DNA of 64,000 bases from positions 310,001 to 374,000 of the forward strand of contig JAJQJQ010000073.1 of the NCBI GenBank assembly GCA_028622995.1, given 5' to 3'. The notes beneath the pieces were generated by a model. The model did not search any database. It was not told the DNA's origin and was given only the letters and a program-made list of their open reading frames with translations. A program made the translations under genes and the position numbers. This DNA comes from Panagrolaimus kolymaensis. Lineage: Eukaryota; Nematoda; Chromadorea; Rhabditida; Panagrolaimidae. Shown here in pieces: positions 49,373-61,062 of the stretch. Every line of letters begins with the position of its first letter. The first letter of the stretch is position 1.

Positions 49373-50867
49373 ATGTCTCGAGCTCTTCGGATTAGAGAGC
49401 AAATTGATGATATAATTAAAAATGAAATATTAGTTGCTGATTTGAAAATTGTAAATCCCCTTCTTTTCCATTCCTTGAATATAATAAATTTGAATGATTT
49501 TTAGCTTCCATCAAATTACAACTTTGAGATACCAAAAACCATTTGGAAAATACGTGATTCAAAGGCAACACTAGGTATTTGGTTAAATAATTTTATTGGA
49601 ACAACAAACTAAAAATGCCAATTTTTAGTAGCTTTACAATTCCCCGAAGGTCTTTTGATGTATTCCTGTTTGATTGCTGATATTCTTTCAAAGCATACTG
49701 GATGTGAAACAATTATTATGGGCGATGTTACATATGGAGCATGTTGCGTCGATGATTATACTGCTCGTTCGCTTGGTATGTGCTTATTAGTAATTACATA
49801 AATTATAACAACAACCTCTTTCATTTTAGGTTGCGAATTACTTGTGCATTACGGGCATAGTTGTCTCGTTCCCATTCAAGATACAGCTGGAATTCAAATG
49901 TTGTATATTTTTGTAAACATTGATGTTAGTCTTAGTCATTTTTTAAACGTCGCTGAATTACATTTGAAAGGTCTTGGTGTTTTGGCCCTTGTTAGTACTA
50001 TTCAATTCGTTGCTTCTTTGCAAGTGAGTTTTTTTATTTCATTCATCTCAATTTTAAATTTCTCTTTTGATTTTGAGATTGTCAAAAAGCAGTTACAAGA
50101 AATTGGTATCGATGTTATTATTCCCCAATGCAATCCTTTGAGTCCTGGTGAAGTTCTTGGTTGTACTTCTCCTAAACTTCCCGATTCTGTTGGAGCTGTT
50201 GTGTAAGCTTTTTGTTGTTCGTTTTATCCAATATTTAAATATTCATAATTTAAGTTATTTGGGCGATGGGCGATTCCACCTTGAATCGGTGATGATTCAA
50301 AATCCCACTTTGCCCGCATTTCAATACAATCCTTATTCGCGGAAACTTACAAAAGAAGAATATGGATTTGAGTTAATGGTGAAGAATCGAAAAATGGCCG
50401 TGGATGTAGCACGAGAGAAGCAATGTTTTGGGTTGATTCAAGGTACTATTGGACGACAAGGAAACACCCGAATATTTGATGATCTTGAAGATAAACTTGT
50501 TGGAAAGCAAAAAGAATTTGTTCGTATTCTACTTTCAGAAATTTTTGTTAACAAGTTGGCATTATTTAAAGGAGTTGAATGGTTTGCTATTCTTACCTTT
50601 TGTTTGCTAATTTCTATGAGACGATTGTATTTTAGTTTCGCTCAAGTTGCTTGTCCACGTTTATCCATTGATTGGGGACTTTCATTTAAAGCTCCTTTGC
50701 TGACACCATACGAACTTGCTTCAGCATTAGATTACACAAAATTTACAACGCATGAATACCCCATGGACTTTTATGCTTATGAATCCCGTGGACCATGGAC
50801 AAACAACAATGAAAAGCATCGTCCCAAAAGAGCTCCTCGAGCTCATTTATCTGTTAAATCTTCTTAG
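49373..50867 (+). CDS. dph-1: Diphthamide synthesis protein DPH1
   Basis: Subunit of the DPH1-DPH2 enzyme that transfers the 3-amino-3-carboxypropyl group of S-adenosylmethionine to a histidine of elongation factor 2, in the cytosol. Exons: 49373-49450, 49505-49574, 49629-49775, 49830-50023, 50078-50202, 50255-50581, 50636-50867; in phase, 390 residues. Hallmarks: [82 protein letters not shown], and [11 protein letters not shown]. The three cluster-binding cysteines are present in GACC, QCNPLS and VACPRL. The introns at 50024-50077 and 50582-50635 are each 54 nt and stop-free in frame, so they look like insertions if left in. A poly(A) signal lies near 50938. Confidence 0.95.
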
Positions 50868-52109
50868 AATGCTATTTTGTTTGTTGTTATATTTTTTTGT
50901 TGATTTTGTTACAAATTATCAAGGAAAGTGTTTAAAAATAAAATCGAAAATTCCACAAATTCAAAGTATGCATATTTGAAGAAAACTCATTTTATAAATG
51001 AAAAAAGTTGCAAAATGGCTTTAATATCTTTTGGATATTTTCCATTTTCCATCCCAAATCAAATAATTTTTCCATAAAAGTTTATGATATTCATTTTCAT
51101 GTATGATTCCAAAAAGATAATTCAATATATGTATTTCAATCCAAGCTATTCCTTTTCGATTTGTTTAATTTTTTCATTTTGGTTTACATTGAATTTACCA
51201 AATAAATTTATTGTATCCATTTTTTCTTGCATATATTTCTTTCCACTTTTTTTAAACTAACAGTGAGGACTTGCACAAATACATTTAAAAGTTAATTGAA
51301 TAAGGAAATCTTCATTGATTTCTTGGAAATATCTTTTTTTTAAACATTACCACATATATTTTTCTTTCATTTTTAATTTTTCTCTCATCATTTTATTTTT
51401 TGCAATTTTTTGAATGTCTTCCTCCATTTTACTTTTATCCTTGAGACTTACTTATTTGTATTAAAAAAGTGTAGGTTGTTTATTCCAAAATTTTTCAGTC
51501 ATCTGTGGGTTTAATTTTGGATATTAAAAAATATGTGACGAGTAAATAAATTTGATAATCTTCCTTTCCGGCAAAAAATGACAGAGTAATTTTAATTTTA
51601 TTTAATTTAAAAAAAATTTGCGTTAAAAAAAATTATTTTATGGATTCAAATTAGGATTATTTTTTGTTGTTGCAATAATACACATTCATATTTTTTGGAA
51701 TGACTTCGATGTTGAATAGTGAATGGGTCTCAGAGCAAAAAATGTGTTGTAATCTTCTTTTTTTTTTTTGTGTGTTATTTTACTATTTATAAATTAAATT
51801 AAAAAAACGTAGGCATAAAAAAATTTGTAGTTTTTTATGGAAGAGGCTGAATCCATACAAAACATTATTCGAATGTAAAAAACAACAAACAAAAAAATGT
51901 TGCAAAAAAAAAAAGAAAAGAAAAAGGTAACACAGAAAAGTTATTGGTTCAATTTCATAATTACGAAGAAAAAAAAATTAATAACCATTTTTTGAAATAT
52001 AATAAAAATTGTGTTTTTTTTTTCAAATGGCCGGCCTGCTTTTAATTACTTTAGGACGCGGGACAATAATTAGATATGTTTTTTTACAACGAAATTTATG
52101 TGAGCTTTT
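50868..52109. other. Intergenic between convergent genes
   Basis: AT-rich with A/T tracts and no coding signal. Confidence 0.6.
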
Positions 52110-53597
52110 TTATGTAAAAGATCTGGAGAGAGTGACAATATGCAACGAATGAGTCACATTATTACCATTAACATTAACATCATTTCCATTTAAAATGTTA
52201 TTAATCGTTGAAACATGAGAGGACTTTTTTAAACAAAACATTCGAATAACTTTTTTTCTTAAAGTTGGATTAAATATTGCATAAACGATTCCAACGCATC
52301 CATGACTGGATAACCATGCAATTTGGCCCACTACAGCTATAAAAGCTGGAGCAGGAAAGAATTGAGTGTAAACCTAAAAAATAAAAATAAAATAAAAGAA
52401 AATCACACAAAATTAACATACATAAACTAATCCTGCAACAAACATAGCGGTGCAAATAATTAATGATTGAATGAAAGTTTGACTTTGAATTTTATTCATT
52501 TTTGTTGTATTTGTTCTTTTGGTTTTTAAAACAAGGATACCACAAATCCAAAGGTATTCGATTAACAGAGTTGTTACAAAAATTAGGTTGTAGCTAGAGT
52601 GAATGTTATGGGGATACTAAAATGTTTTTTTGTTTCAAATTACAAATTTCTATAGCTAAAATAACTTTTAAAAAAATATCTCACATTGACACTATCAACC
52701 GTTCCATTTCGTTCTGGCAATCCAGCATATGGATCAAAAAACACCGCATAAGCATGGGAGCTAAAAGTCACGGTAGTATGAAACCAACTAAAATAAATAA
52801 ACGATGCAATTGGAAATAAAAGCCATAAATAAGTTTTTCTTCCAGAAAAAAGTTGTTGAGCATAATTTGGATTTGTGAGGTCTATGCAACGATTGAGACC
52901 AAGTATGAGTACTGTTACAGTTCCACCACCCCAGCAAGCAACTCCAATGGAACCAGAAATATAAAGCAAGTTTGGACTCAAACAATATATTAAACCATAA
53001 AATGCAGCATAACCAAAAATCAAATCACTAATTGGAATGCAAACCAAATCGATAAAGCCAAGGAATAACATGATCTAAATAAAAATTAAGAATAAAACTT
53101 TTTTTATCGAATGTGTGAGCGAAAAGTTAAAAAGCATAAAAATTAAAATATTTTTCAGAATTCATTAACCTGTTTTTTTTAAACGCTTCAGTTTTAAAAA
53201 AGTTTGTTATTTTGGAAATGACTCAAAATCTTTGCACAAAAAAAATCTTGGATTCTAGAGTTGCTCTCAATCTTGTTTTTTTTTTCAACTTCAAAGCTTA
53301 CACTTTTAAAAAAATATGTACATACCTTATAACAAGAATATTTGGTTAAATCAGATTTTAACATTACAACCACAAATGGAAAATAAGTAACCTAAAAGAA
53401 ATAAATTTTAAAAGTGATCAAATAAATATTCCAATTTTTTTGTTGCTGAAACTTACAAAATAAAAAATTCCTAATCCACAGTAAATGGATCCAATAAATG
53501 CATTTGGTTTAGCAAAACTTTGCCATTCTGCTTCACTTCTTTTGGAACAATTATATAAAGTTTTCATAATTTCGGGTTTAAAAAAATATACATTCAT
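52110..53597 (-). CDS. Srt-like serpentine chemoreceptor
   Basis: Seven-helix nematode chemoreceptor of the Srt family. Minus-strand exons: 53597-53457, 53391-53326, 53074-52685, 52616-52422, 52373-52110; in phase, 351 residues, usual for the family. Family signatures: NCSKRSEAEW with a short extracellular N-terminus, IYCGLGIFYF, LSPNLLYISGSIGVACWGG, LGLNRCIDL after helix 3, YAVFFDPYAGLPE in the second outer loop, and GQIAWLSSHGCVGIVYAIFN in helix 7. The C-terminal tail is polar and N-rich. Helices alternate regularly with no breaks or frameshifts, so the gene looks intact. Start ATG 53597 is the first in the exon. Confidence 0.88.
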
Positions 53598-54528
53598 TTT
53601 TTAAAATTTTTATAATAAAAAGTTTTCGAAGATGATATCGCACCTTCGTTTTTTGTTATTAAACTGAATTTACCACTAATGACAAAATACGTATAAAAAA
53701 AAGGTTTTTATATTGTTTATTTAACCGTGTATTTTTTTTCAAGCATATAAATTGTTTGTTTCATTACTCATTATTGCTGCTTTTTGACGTCATAAAAAAA
53801 TTGGTGTTAATTAACTTTTTTCATTAATTTGTTAATTATTAGAGCTTCACCGAACTTTTAATATCTAAATAAGTGTAAAAATTATGTTCTTTAGAAAATG
53901 CTTGGTGACGTATGCAAAATCTTATAGCCTTCACAGCTTTATTATTTTCGTTGAAGTAAAAAAAGAAATAGTATTTTTATTTTTTATTTTTGACACTTTT
54001 TTGATTTTTTTCTTATTTTTTAGCTACAAAACTTATTGTATTATACGTTTCCGACATTTTATTTTTTCAAAATTAGTCATATTTTAAAATATAAATCTGT
54101 TTTTTGTTTGTTTGCTACATTTCTAAATCCACGTTTGGAACTCTGACATTTTGTGTTCATTCATAAACAATTCTAAACCGCCATCGGATTTATAATTCTT
54201 AATTTGGATTTTATTCATCCGTCAAAAAAATAAAATAGAAAAACAAAGCAAATTTGGCCATTTTAAAGGTTTATGAACACTGTTAGAAAATCCTTTAAAA
54301 AAATAAATATAAAAAACAAAACCTTTTGCAAGACCGGATGTCCTTGAAAAAAATGTTTAGTAAACACAGAAAACGGAAATATGTTTCATCGGTTTTTTAT
54401 ATAAAAAAAAGAATTAACAAGTGTAGGCGACATTTATGGATGGATTCAATAGAAAAACAAAAAAAAAAGTAAGCAAAACATTTCAAAAAAGGTCAAAACT
54501 ATTTTAATCATTTAAAAAAAATTAAAGC
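53598..54528. other. Intergenic upstream of the Srt-like gene
   Basis: AT-rich; short ORFs here are low complexity and not supported. Confidence 0.6.
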
Positions 54529-54532
54529 TTAA

Positions 54533-54724
54533 AGGAACATAGCTATTTGATGCCTTTTTTCAAATTTCATTTTCCCGCAATTACCCGCAAACGTAAAGAT
54601 GAAGCGAGCTTTTTTCCGTGTAATACAGTAAACTTGCACGGAAAAAAGCTCGCTTCATCTTTACGCTTGCGGGTAATTGCGGGAAAATGAAATTTGAAAA
54701 AAGGCATCAAATAGCTATGTTCCT
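54533..54724. mobile_element. TTAA-flanked hairpin MITE, unit a
   Basis: A 192-bp element of two roughly 88-bp arms, almost perfectly self-complementary, around a loop of about 16 bases. Ends are AGGAACATAGCTATTTGATG and its complement. TTAA lies on both sides (54529-54532 and 54725-54728). Target TTAA fits piggyBac- or Kolobok-type transposition. No ORF. Confidence 0.8.
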
Positions 54725-54728
54725 TTAA

Positions 54729-54919
54729 AGGGACATAGCTATTTCATGCCTTTTTTGAAATTTCGATAGTGGGGACTGAAAGTTACACTTGGTAAGGCGC
54801 GTGTTTGAATTACCGTGTAAGACAGAAAGTGCACGGTAATTCAAACACGCGCCGCCCCAACTGTTCCTATCAGCCCCAGTATCGAAATTTTTGAAAAGGC
54901 ATGAAATAGCTATGTCCCT
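54729..54919. mobile_element. TTAA-flanked hairpin MITE, unit b
   Basis: 191 bp with ends AGGGACATAGCTATTTCATG, closely related to unit a, sharing the middle TTAA with it and ending at TTAA 54920-54923. The inner arms (GGCGCGTGTTTGAATTACCG) are unrelated to unit a, while outer ends and loop (TAAGACAG versus TAATACAG) are similar. Confidence 0.8.
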
Positions 54920-54923
54920 TTAA

Positions 54924-57682
54924 TGAACAAAAAAATTTTTAAATGTTTAGCTACTTACTGTAGAATTAAAGAGCATTTTATTTTCAGCAATATGTTTTGT
55001 TGTCTAAACTTTAAAGGAAAAAGCTTTTACAATTAAAAAAGAGTTCACGTAAAGTATAGGCTTGAATGGAAAGAAAAATTCCAAATCAAAAAAATGCAAT
55101 TCCCTTCAGGCAAATTTAACCATCTTTATAAACATTTTTACAATGTCCATGACCAAGGATTAGGTGAAAAAAGATTATGCTGTTTTTTTACAATTAATTT
55201 TCCTTTAAGCATTACCGTTTTATTGCTTTGTTTGGTACTAAATTAGCTTTTGATATTTATTTTAATAATAGCGAAACTCAAGAATAACTATGCAAAAATA
55301 AAATAATTGAATCAACAAAAACTAAATAAAATAATGTTAAAATTTTTTTTTTAAAAAATTGAAAATTATTGGTGATGGAAAAAACTAAAGACAGAAAAAC
55401 AAACGAACAACAATGATAACTTTTACTTTTTTGTGTTATTATTGTTGGCATTTGTCAAAATATGTATCCTTTTTCATTAGTGAATGGCATTTATATTTTT
55501 GCAAACTTGTGTACCGCGGGTAAAAAATAATTGTGAGCTTATTTTTTCTTCAACAAAAAAAGGTTTTGCTTTTTTGGCAGCTGTTTTAAGTTTAATGTAC
55601 ACTATTTCTTGTAAATTCTTTTTTTAGCATAATTAATTCTGTAAGATTTATAGGATTCCTTTTCAAATCAAATAGCAAAGTTTTTGTAGGCATAAACAAA
55701 ATACTTTTAACTGCCTTTATTTTTTTAAGAAGCTCAACGCAACAAAATAACTTTATCAAAGTCATTAAAATTCTTTGATAAACATTTTTGCGTCAATAAA
55801 TACCCAATAAAATATTTTTCATTATTTATTTTCGTTTACTTTTGTGACTTCTGCAAAATTTTGTGGAATTTTAGCAATAATGTAAAGTCATTAGACTGGA
55901 GTTACTCTTTTTATAATTCTTTATTTATTTGCTTTCTTGAATACTATAAAAATTTCAAAAGAAAAACATAAAAATAAAAGTCGTCAAAAAAGGATGCCAA
56001 AAAGTGAAGAAAAAAAAACACTTTTATAATCAAAGAAATGCGGCTTTGTGTCGTCATTCAATCTGGGGATGAGTAATACTGCATCGCCGCTTTTAAAGCC
56101 TTTTTTCCAACGTTTAGCTGCAACCGGTGCGCGAAAAAAATGGACAAAGAGAATCCAAATAAATGAAAGAAAAAAATATCACGCATTGTGAAATACTTTT
56201 TGCATACTGAAATTTTATGGTCGTCGCGCGACGGAAAACAAAATAATTTTGCTGGGAAAAAATGAAATAGCAATAAATTTTTTGTTTATTCATTCTATGT
56301 TTTCATTTTCCTTTTTTTTGGTGAGACCTTTTGCATTTCTCTTCTTTTTTTTTTGAATATTTTATAAATTTTTTAAATTTTTTTTAAAGTCTTCAGCTTC
56401 TTCTAGCTGGGAAATATTTTTTATCAATACTTAACGGAATATTATAAATGCCGACGACAACCAATTATTTGTAATTTAAGAAAGTATAAGAGAAAATAAA
56501 TTAACCCCATCTTCCGCTTACTCAGTATGTATATCATTTTTGATGTATTTGCGATTGACAACAAATATTTAAAAAAATATAACCATGGAAAATTCGGGTG
56601 TGTCGGCATCATTGAAAGATTTACAAAAATCACATTAACGAATCATAGGTATCGACCACCAATATTTTAAGTTACCATGGAAATTTAAATCTTTTCAATC
56701 AATTTTAGAATTCATTGAAAAAATTGAAGGATTTTTTATTAATTCTTTAACAACTATCCAAGATTTAACATATCTTTTTTTATTATGCTTCCATGGCTTA
56801 AGATCCGATAGCTAAATTGGAAAAAAAGCAAATAAAATAAATTTTTGTTTTAGAGCCACGAAGAAGAATAAAAAAAGGGTAAATTATTTTTTCTTGGTTT
56901 TTGGTACTTTCTTAAAAGATTTGTAATATTATATAAAAAAGAATTTAAGCTAAAAATTTAAGACAATGGCTCGTCATAAAATAATGCGAATGAATAAACA
57001 CTTATAAAAGATTAGAAAGATAGATTAAAGTTTGGATAAAAAAATAACACCAGAGATGCATATTATTTTATACCAGATGCGCAATCGCCGCCGCTGCAAG
57101 GATCGCGTTACAAGCAATTACAGATAAAACACATCGAGACAAAAAAGAAAAAAATTCATTTTTTTTATTAAGTCCTTTTTTAATACCAAATACCTTTTTG
57201 CGTTTAAAAAAGTTCAACACCTTTTAGATTTTTTTGAACAAAAAAATGAATAACAAAAAACAACACTTTTTTGTTTTCTCCCTTTTTTTCATTTCTATCC
57301 AAATCAGCTTTCTATACCTTTTTGGTATTTAAAAAAAAAGCCGCCATCATCAACACTAAAAAAGTTATTTTAAAGGCAATGGACTCCAACAGTAACATTT
57401 TTTTTGTTTGGAAAATTTTTATTTTTCTTTTTTTGGATGGTATATAAGAAAAATATAATCACGCGAATGCGCGAAAAAGTCACAGATAAAAAAAGTTTAC
57501 TTGTTTTAAATTTGATTTGATGCCTGTTTGTTTCGAATGTCATAATAGCGTTATTTTTTTAGGGCTGCGAAGAATTTTAATTTTAAAAAAGCCAAGAAAA
57601 TTTTTTTTTCTGCGTTCATTTATTTTTGCCCCTTTTTCCTTAAATCAATTGCCAAAAAATAGTTATTTTGTAGAAAAAGAAA
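54924..57682. other. Intergenic
   Basis: AT-rich with two small GC-richer spots (about 56070-56130 and 57076-57115), each containing a short ORF without support. Acceptor-like TTTTGTAG ends about 10 nt before the next ATG and may be a trans-splice site. Confidence 0.55.
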
Positions 57683-59565
57683 ATGACTGAATTAATAGTT
57701 TTTGAAAGAAACCAAAGAATTTTTTATTTTGATAATTGTATTTTAAATTTCGATGCAGAGCAAAAACAATTCGATATTATTTCGGAAGATGATGGTATTT
57801 TTTATATAAATATTTGCTTCTTTTTTTATTATTATTTTTGTTTGTAGGATTAGAAATAAATATTACGAATTTCACTCACAACTTTTGTAGAAAAAATGTA
57901 AGTTTTCAAATATTTTTATTCGAAGTATGAAACGTTTTTTCGAATCTTTGTTTCAGAATATTTTCTGCGTGTTTGAAAATGAAAATTGCGGCTTTGCAAT
58001 CATTTTTTCCAATAAACAGCGATGCGATGAAATTATTGATTCTTATAAGCATTTAAAAGTGAGTTCTTTTCGGTCAAAAAAGTAAATAAAACTTATATAT
58101 TTATATTTTTTTAGAAATCATCCGCAAATGGTTTTGTTATTAATAATTCCCCAGCGATTCTTCGATTATTTTTAAGCCGAATTTTTAATGAAATTCAAAC
58201 AAATGAAAATCCCTCATTTCGCTTGATTAAAATTGCGAATGAAATTATTGGTTCCCTTTCTGATAAAGAAAAGCTTGATTTTATTGATATTCTTCCTAAC
58301 CAAAAAGTTAAAGATGTAAAAATGGAAGATATTATTGATTTGACATTGGATGAAGATGAAGTAAAAAAAGAGTAAGTTTTTTGGATGATTAATACAATAT
58401 TCAGTTTTCTTTTTTGCCACCCTTTCTATTTTTCTTAAAACATTTTATAAACCTTGTTAAAAAAAATTTGTGAATCTTAAACTGCCTTAATTTTTTTATT
58501 TTTTTATCGAATTTCTTTATTAGGCCTTCCATCCCAGTGACTATTTCATTTCCTTCAATATGTTTCACTTCTGAAGAAAATTGCAGCGAGCAAAGTGATA
58601 AACTTGAGAAAAGGTAAAATAATCTTTTAATTTAAAAAAGTATTTTACGTTCAAATTATAGATTTGTGGATCAAGAGTCTCCTGAAAATTCGTTAAGAAG
58701 AAATATCGCTGTTGATGATGAATATGATACTTTTTCGCCTGAAAATATTTCAAACATTGTTGATGGAGCATCAAAATTAAAAAAGCAAAAACTTATTTCT
58801 TTGGGTAAATCTAGCAAATCTCAAAAACTCAGTGAAAAAGTTAAAGTCTCTGATTTTAATTTTGAACAATTATTGCAAAAGGAAATAAATGCCATGGGTT
58901 CCAATTTTGCTGCAAACAATGAACAAGAAGAAAATCATCAATCTATTACGACACCAACAGCGGATAAATCGGATTTTATTAACGCTATAATTCGTGTATC
59001 TGAATCACTTCGACCTTCATCATCAAAAATGAAAATGAAAAAAGCTTCGAAAGAGATTCTTAAGATAAGCAATTTTAAGCTTGAATTTATAATCAATGCT
59101 TCTGGCCAAAGGTATAAACAGTTAACAATTTACGATTCTTCTGAACTTTGCCGCATTTATAATTTTGAAAAATCACAAAAATTATTTTATTGTACAAATT
59201 GCAAATTACTTGGGAAAACTGTTGCAATTAGAATTCATGGAAGAATCTCCAAAGAAATTATGGTTTCATATGGCACAAACCAGCATATTTGTAAACCGCA
59301 AAAAGAAAGAACAATATTTCATCAAATAGAAATTAATAAAAATAAAAATGGAAAAATTGTGGGCTTAGTCATTTTTGATAATGGCAATAAGTATTATTTT
59401 TATTCTTTTTATGGTACAACATTTCGCTGTCGCGGTTGTTATTCTGACGATAAAAATATATGCAATGTTTTACTTTTTCAAAAAACTACTGGAGAATATT
59501 ATGCTAAACACAACTATGGTGAACATACTTGCAATCCCTTGAAATATTCAGCTGATAACATTTGA
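57683..59565 (+). CDS. PH-like-module family member 3 with two zinc-binding-like modules
   Basis: Exons 57683-57794, 57848-57897, 57957-58058, 58115-58371, 58524-58613, 58662-59565; in phase, 504 residues. The first three exons (112, 50, 102 nt) match the shared module in size and phase: RIFYFDNCILNFD, then FCVFENENCGFAIIFSNKQ and RCDEIIDSYKHL. A helical acidic region (MEDIIDLTLDEDE), a polar linker and lysine-rich stretch (KMKMKKASKEIL) follow. The C-terminus has two tandem C/H modules: LFYCTNCKLL...NQHICKPQKE and FRCRGC...GEHTCNPLKY. These resemble the module of member 2 and are FLYWCH-like in layout. A nuclear nucleic-acid-binding protein is plausible but unproven. AATAAA near 59606. Confidence 0.72.
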
Positions 59566-60568
59566 AAAAGGGTTCGATTGGATTTTGGTGTTCAGGAGCA
59601 GTAATAAATAAAAAGAAGTGTTGGATTGTATTTTTCTTTATTCCTCAATCATATTTGTTTTTTAAAATTAATATTTCGGTTTTGTAAACTTGATTTTTTT
59701 AGTTTCTGTATTAAAGCTTTATTTGACGGACAAAAAATAAAAACAAAGTAATACATTTTGTGTGGATAGTATTATTCCTTATAAAATATTAAAACCTTAA
59801 TTACCACATTTTTTTCTTACAAAATAAAGAAATGAACTTCTGATTTATTTTATTAAATTTAATTCAGTTTTCCCTCTTTCTTTCTTTTTGTTTTTTCTTC
59901 CAAGAAATATATAGAAACTCATTCTTTGGGTATAGTTTATTAATGAAATAAAAATGTATTTAAGAATGCCATTGCACTTTCCTTTTTTATATTTTATTAT
60001 TTGATTTTTTATCTGTTTGGATTTTTGACGTGAATTATATAATACAGTAAAAAAAAAAAGCTTTTTTTAAGCCAAATGTGTTGTTGTCTTTACCTAAAAA
60101 CAAGGTGAAAAACAATGTCATTATTCTTGCTTTTTTCATTAATGAAAGAAAAAATGAAACATATGAATCAGTGTCTTAATTTTAAATCTAACGACCAACC
60201 TTGTGCCATTTTAAACATGTTATTTTCGATGGATGTTTTTCCGGAAGTTTCTTATATTCAAAAAATGAGATTTTAAAATTATAAAATGGTTATTTTTAAA
60301 CAAATAAAAAATCAACGTGGATGCCATATTTTTGCTATAAAAGAAAAAAGAAGAAGCTTCCGGATGAAATATTTTATTCTATTTTTTGAAGGGATTAAAA
60401 AAGTAATAAAATTGCGAGGGCAAATTTTAATCAAAAAATGTAAAAAAGTGTAAATCTTTTAACAATAAAAAAAAGTCTTTTTCCGTTCGCTGATGTCAAT
60501 TCAAAAAATTCGGACCAAACTTTTCTTGGAATATGAATCTTTAATTAAATAAAATAAGAATAAATTCC
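59566..60568. other. Intergenic
   Basis: AT-rich, no supported gene. Confidence 0.6.
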
Positions 60569-61053
60569 GGGCCTGGGTAAATCGAGGCAAAGCAATCAAA
60601 AAGGCAGGCAGAGTATTTCGAGGCAAAGCAGGGTATTTCGAGGCAAAATAAAAAGGCAACGTCTAATCACTATCAATCGACTCCTCTCAAAATTCTGAAC
60701 ATATTATTTTCAATCATTACCCAAAGCCTATAAAATTTTTTTGAGTTACGTGTTTTCCCTATGAGACAAAAATGATCAATAGGGAAACCCTATGAGTAAA
60801 CATAATCCATAGCGAAAGCCTATAAATCAGAAAGGACCTATAGGGAAAACACGTAACTCAAAAAATTTTTATAGGCTTTGTATATGGTTGAAAATAATAT
60901 GTTCAGAATTTTGAGAGGAGTCGATTGATAGTAATTAGACTTTGCCTTTTTATTTTGCCTCGAAATACCCTGCTTTTGCCTCGAAATACCCTGCTTTGCC
61001 TCGAAATACTCTGCCTGCCTTTTTGATTGCTTTGCCTCGATTTACCCAAGCCC
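60569..61053 (-). mobile_element. MULE-type foldback element, copy 2 (core inverted)
   Basis: A 485-bp element with the same ends as copy 1 (GGGCCTGGGTAAATCGAGGC) and its own 9-bp duplication, ATAAATTCC, at 60560-60568 and 61054-61062. The central part is the reverse complement of the centre of copy 1, so the two are oppositely oriented. The left arm has fewer copies of the internal 20-bp repeat than the right arm. One end base differs (CCCAAGCCC). Confidence 0.85.
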
Positions 61054-61062
61054 ATAAATTCC

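Noticed and set aside
56069..56191. 40-codon ORF in a GC-richer spot
   Set aside because: No conservation evidence, splice sites or domain; the opposite strand is also open.
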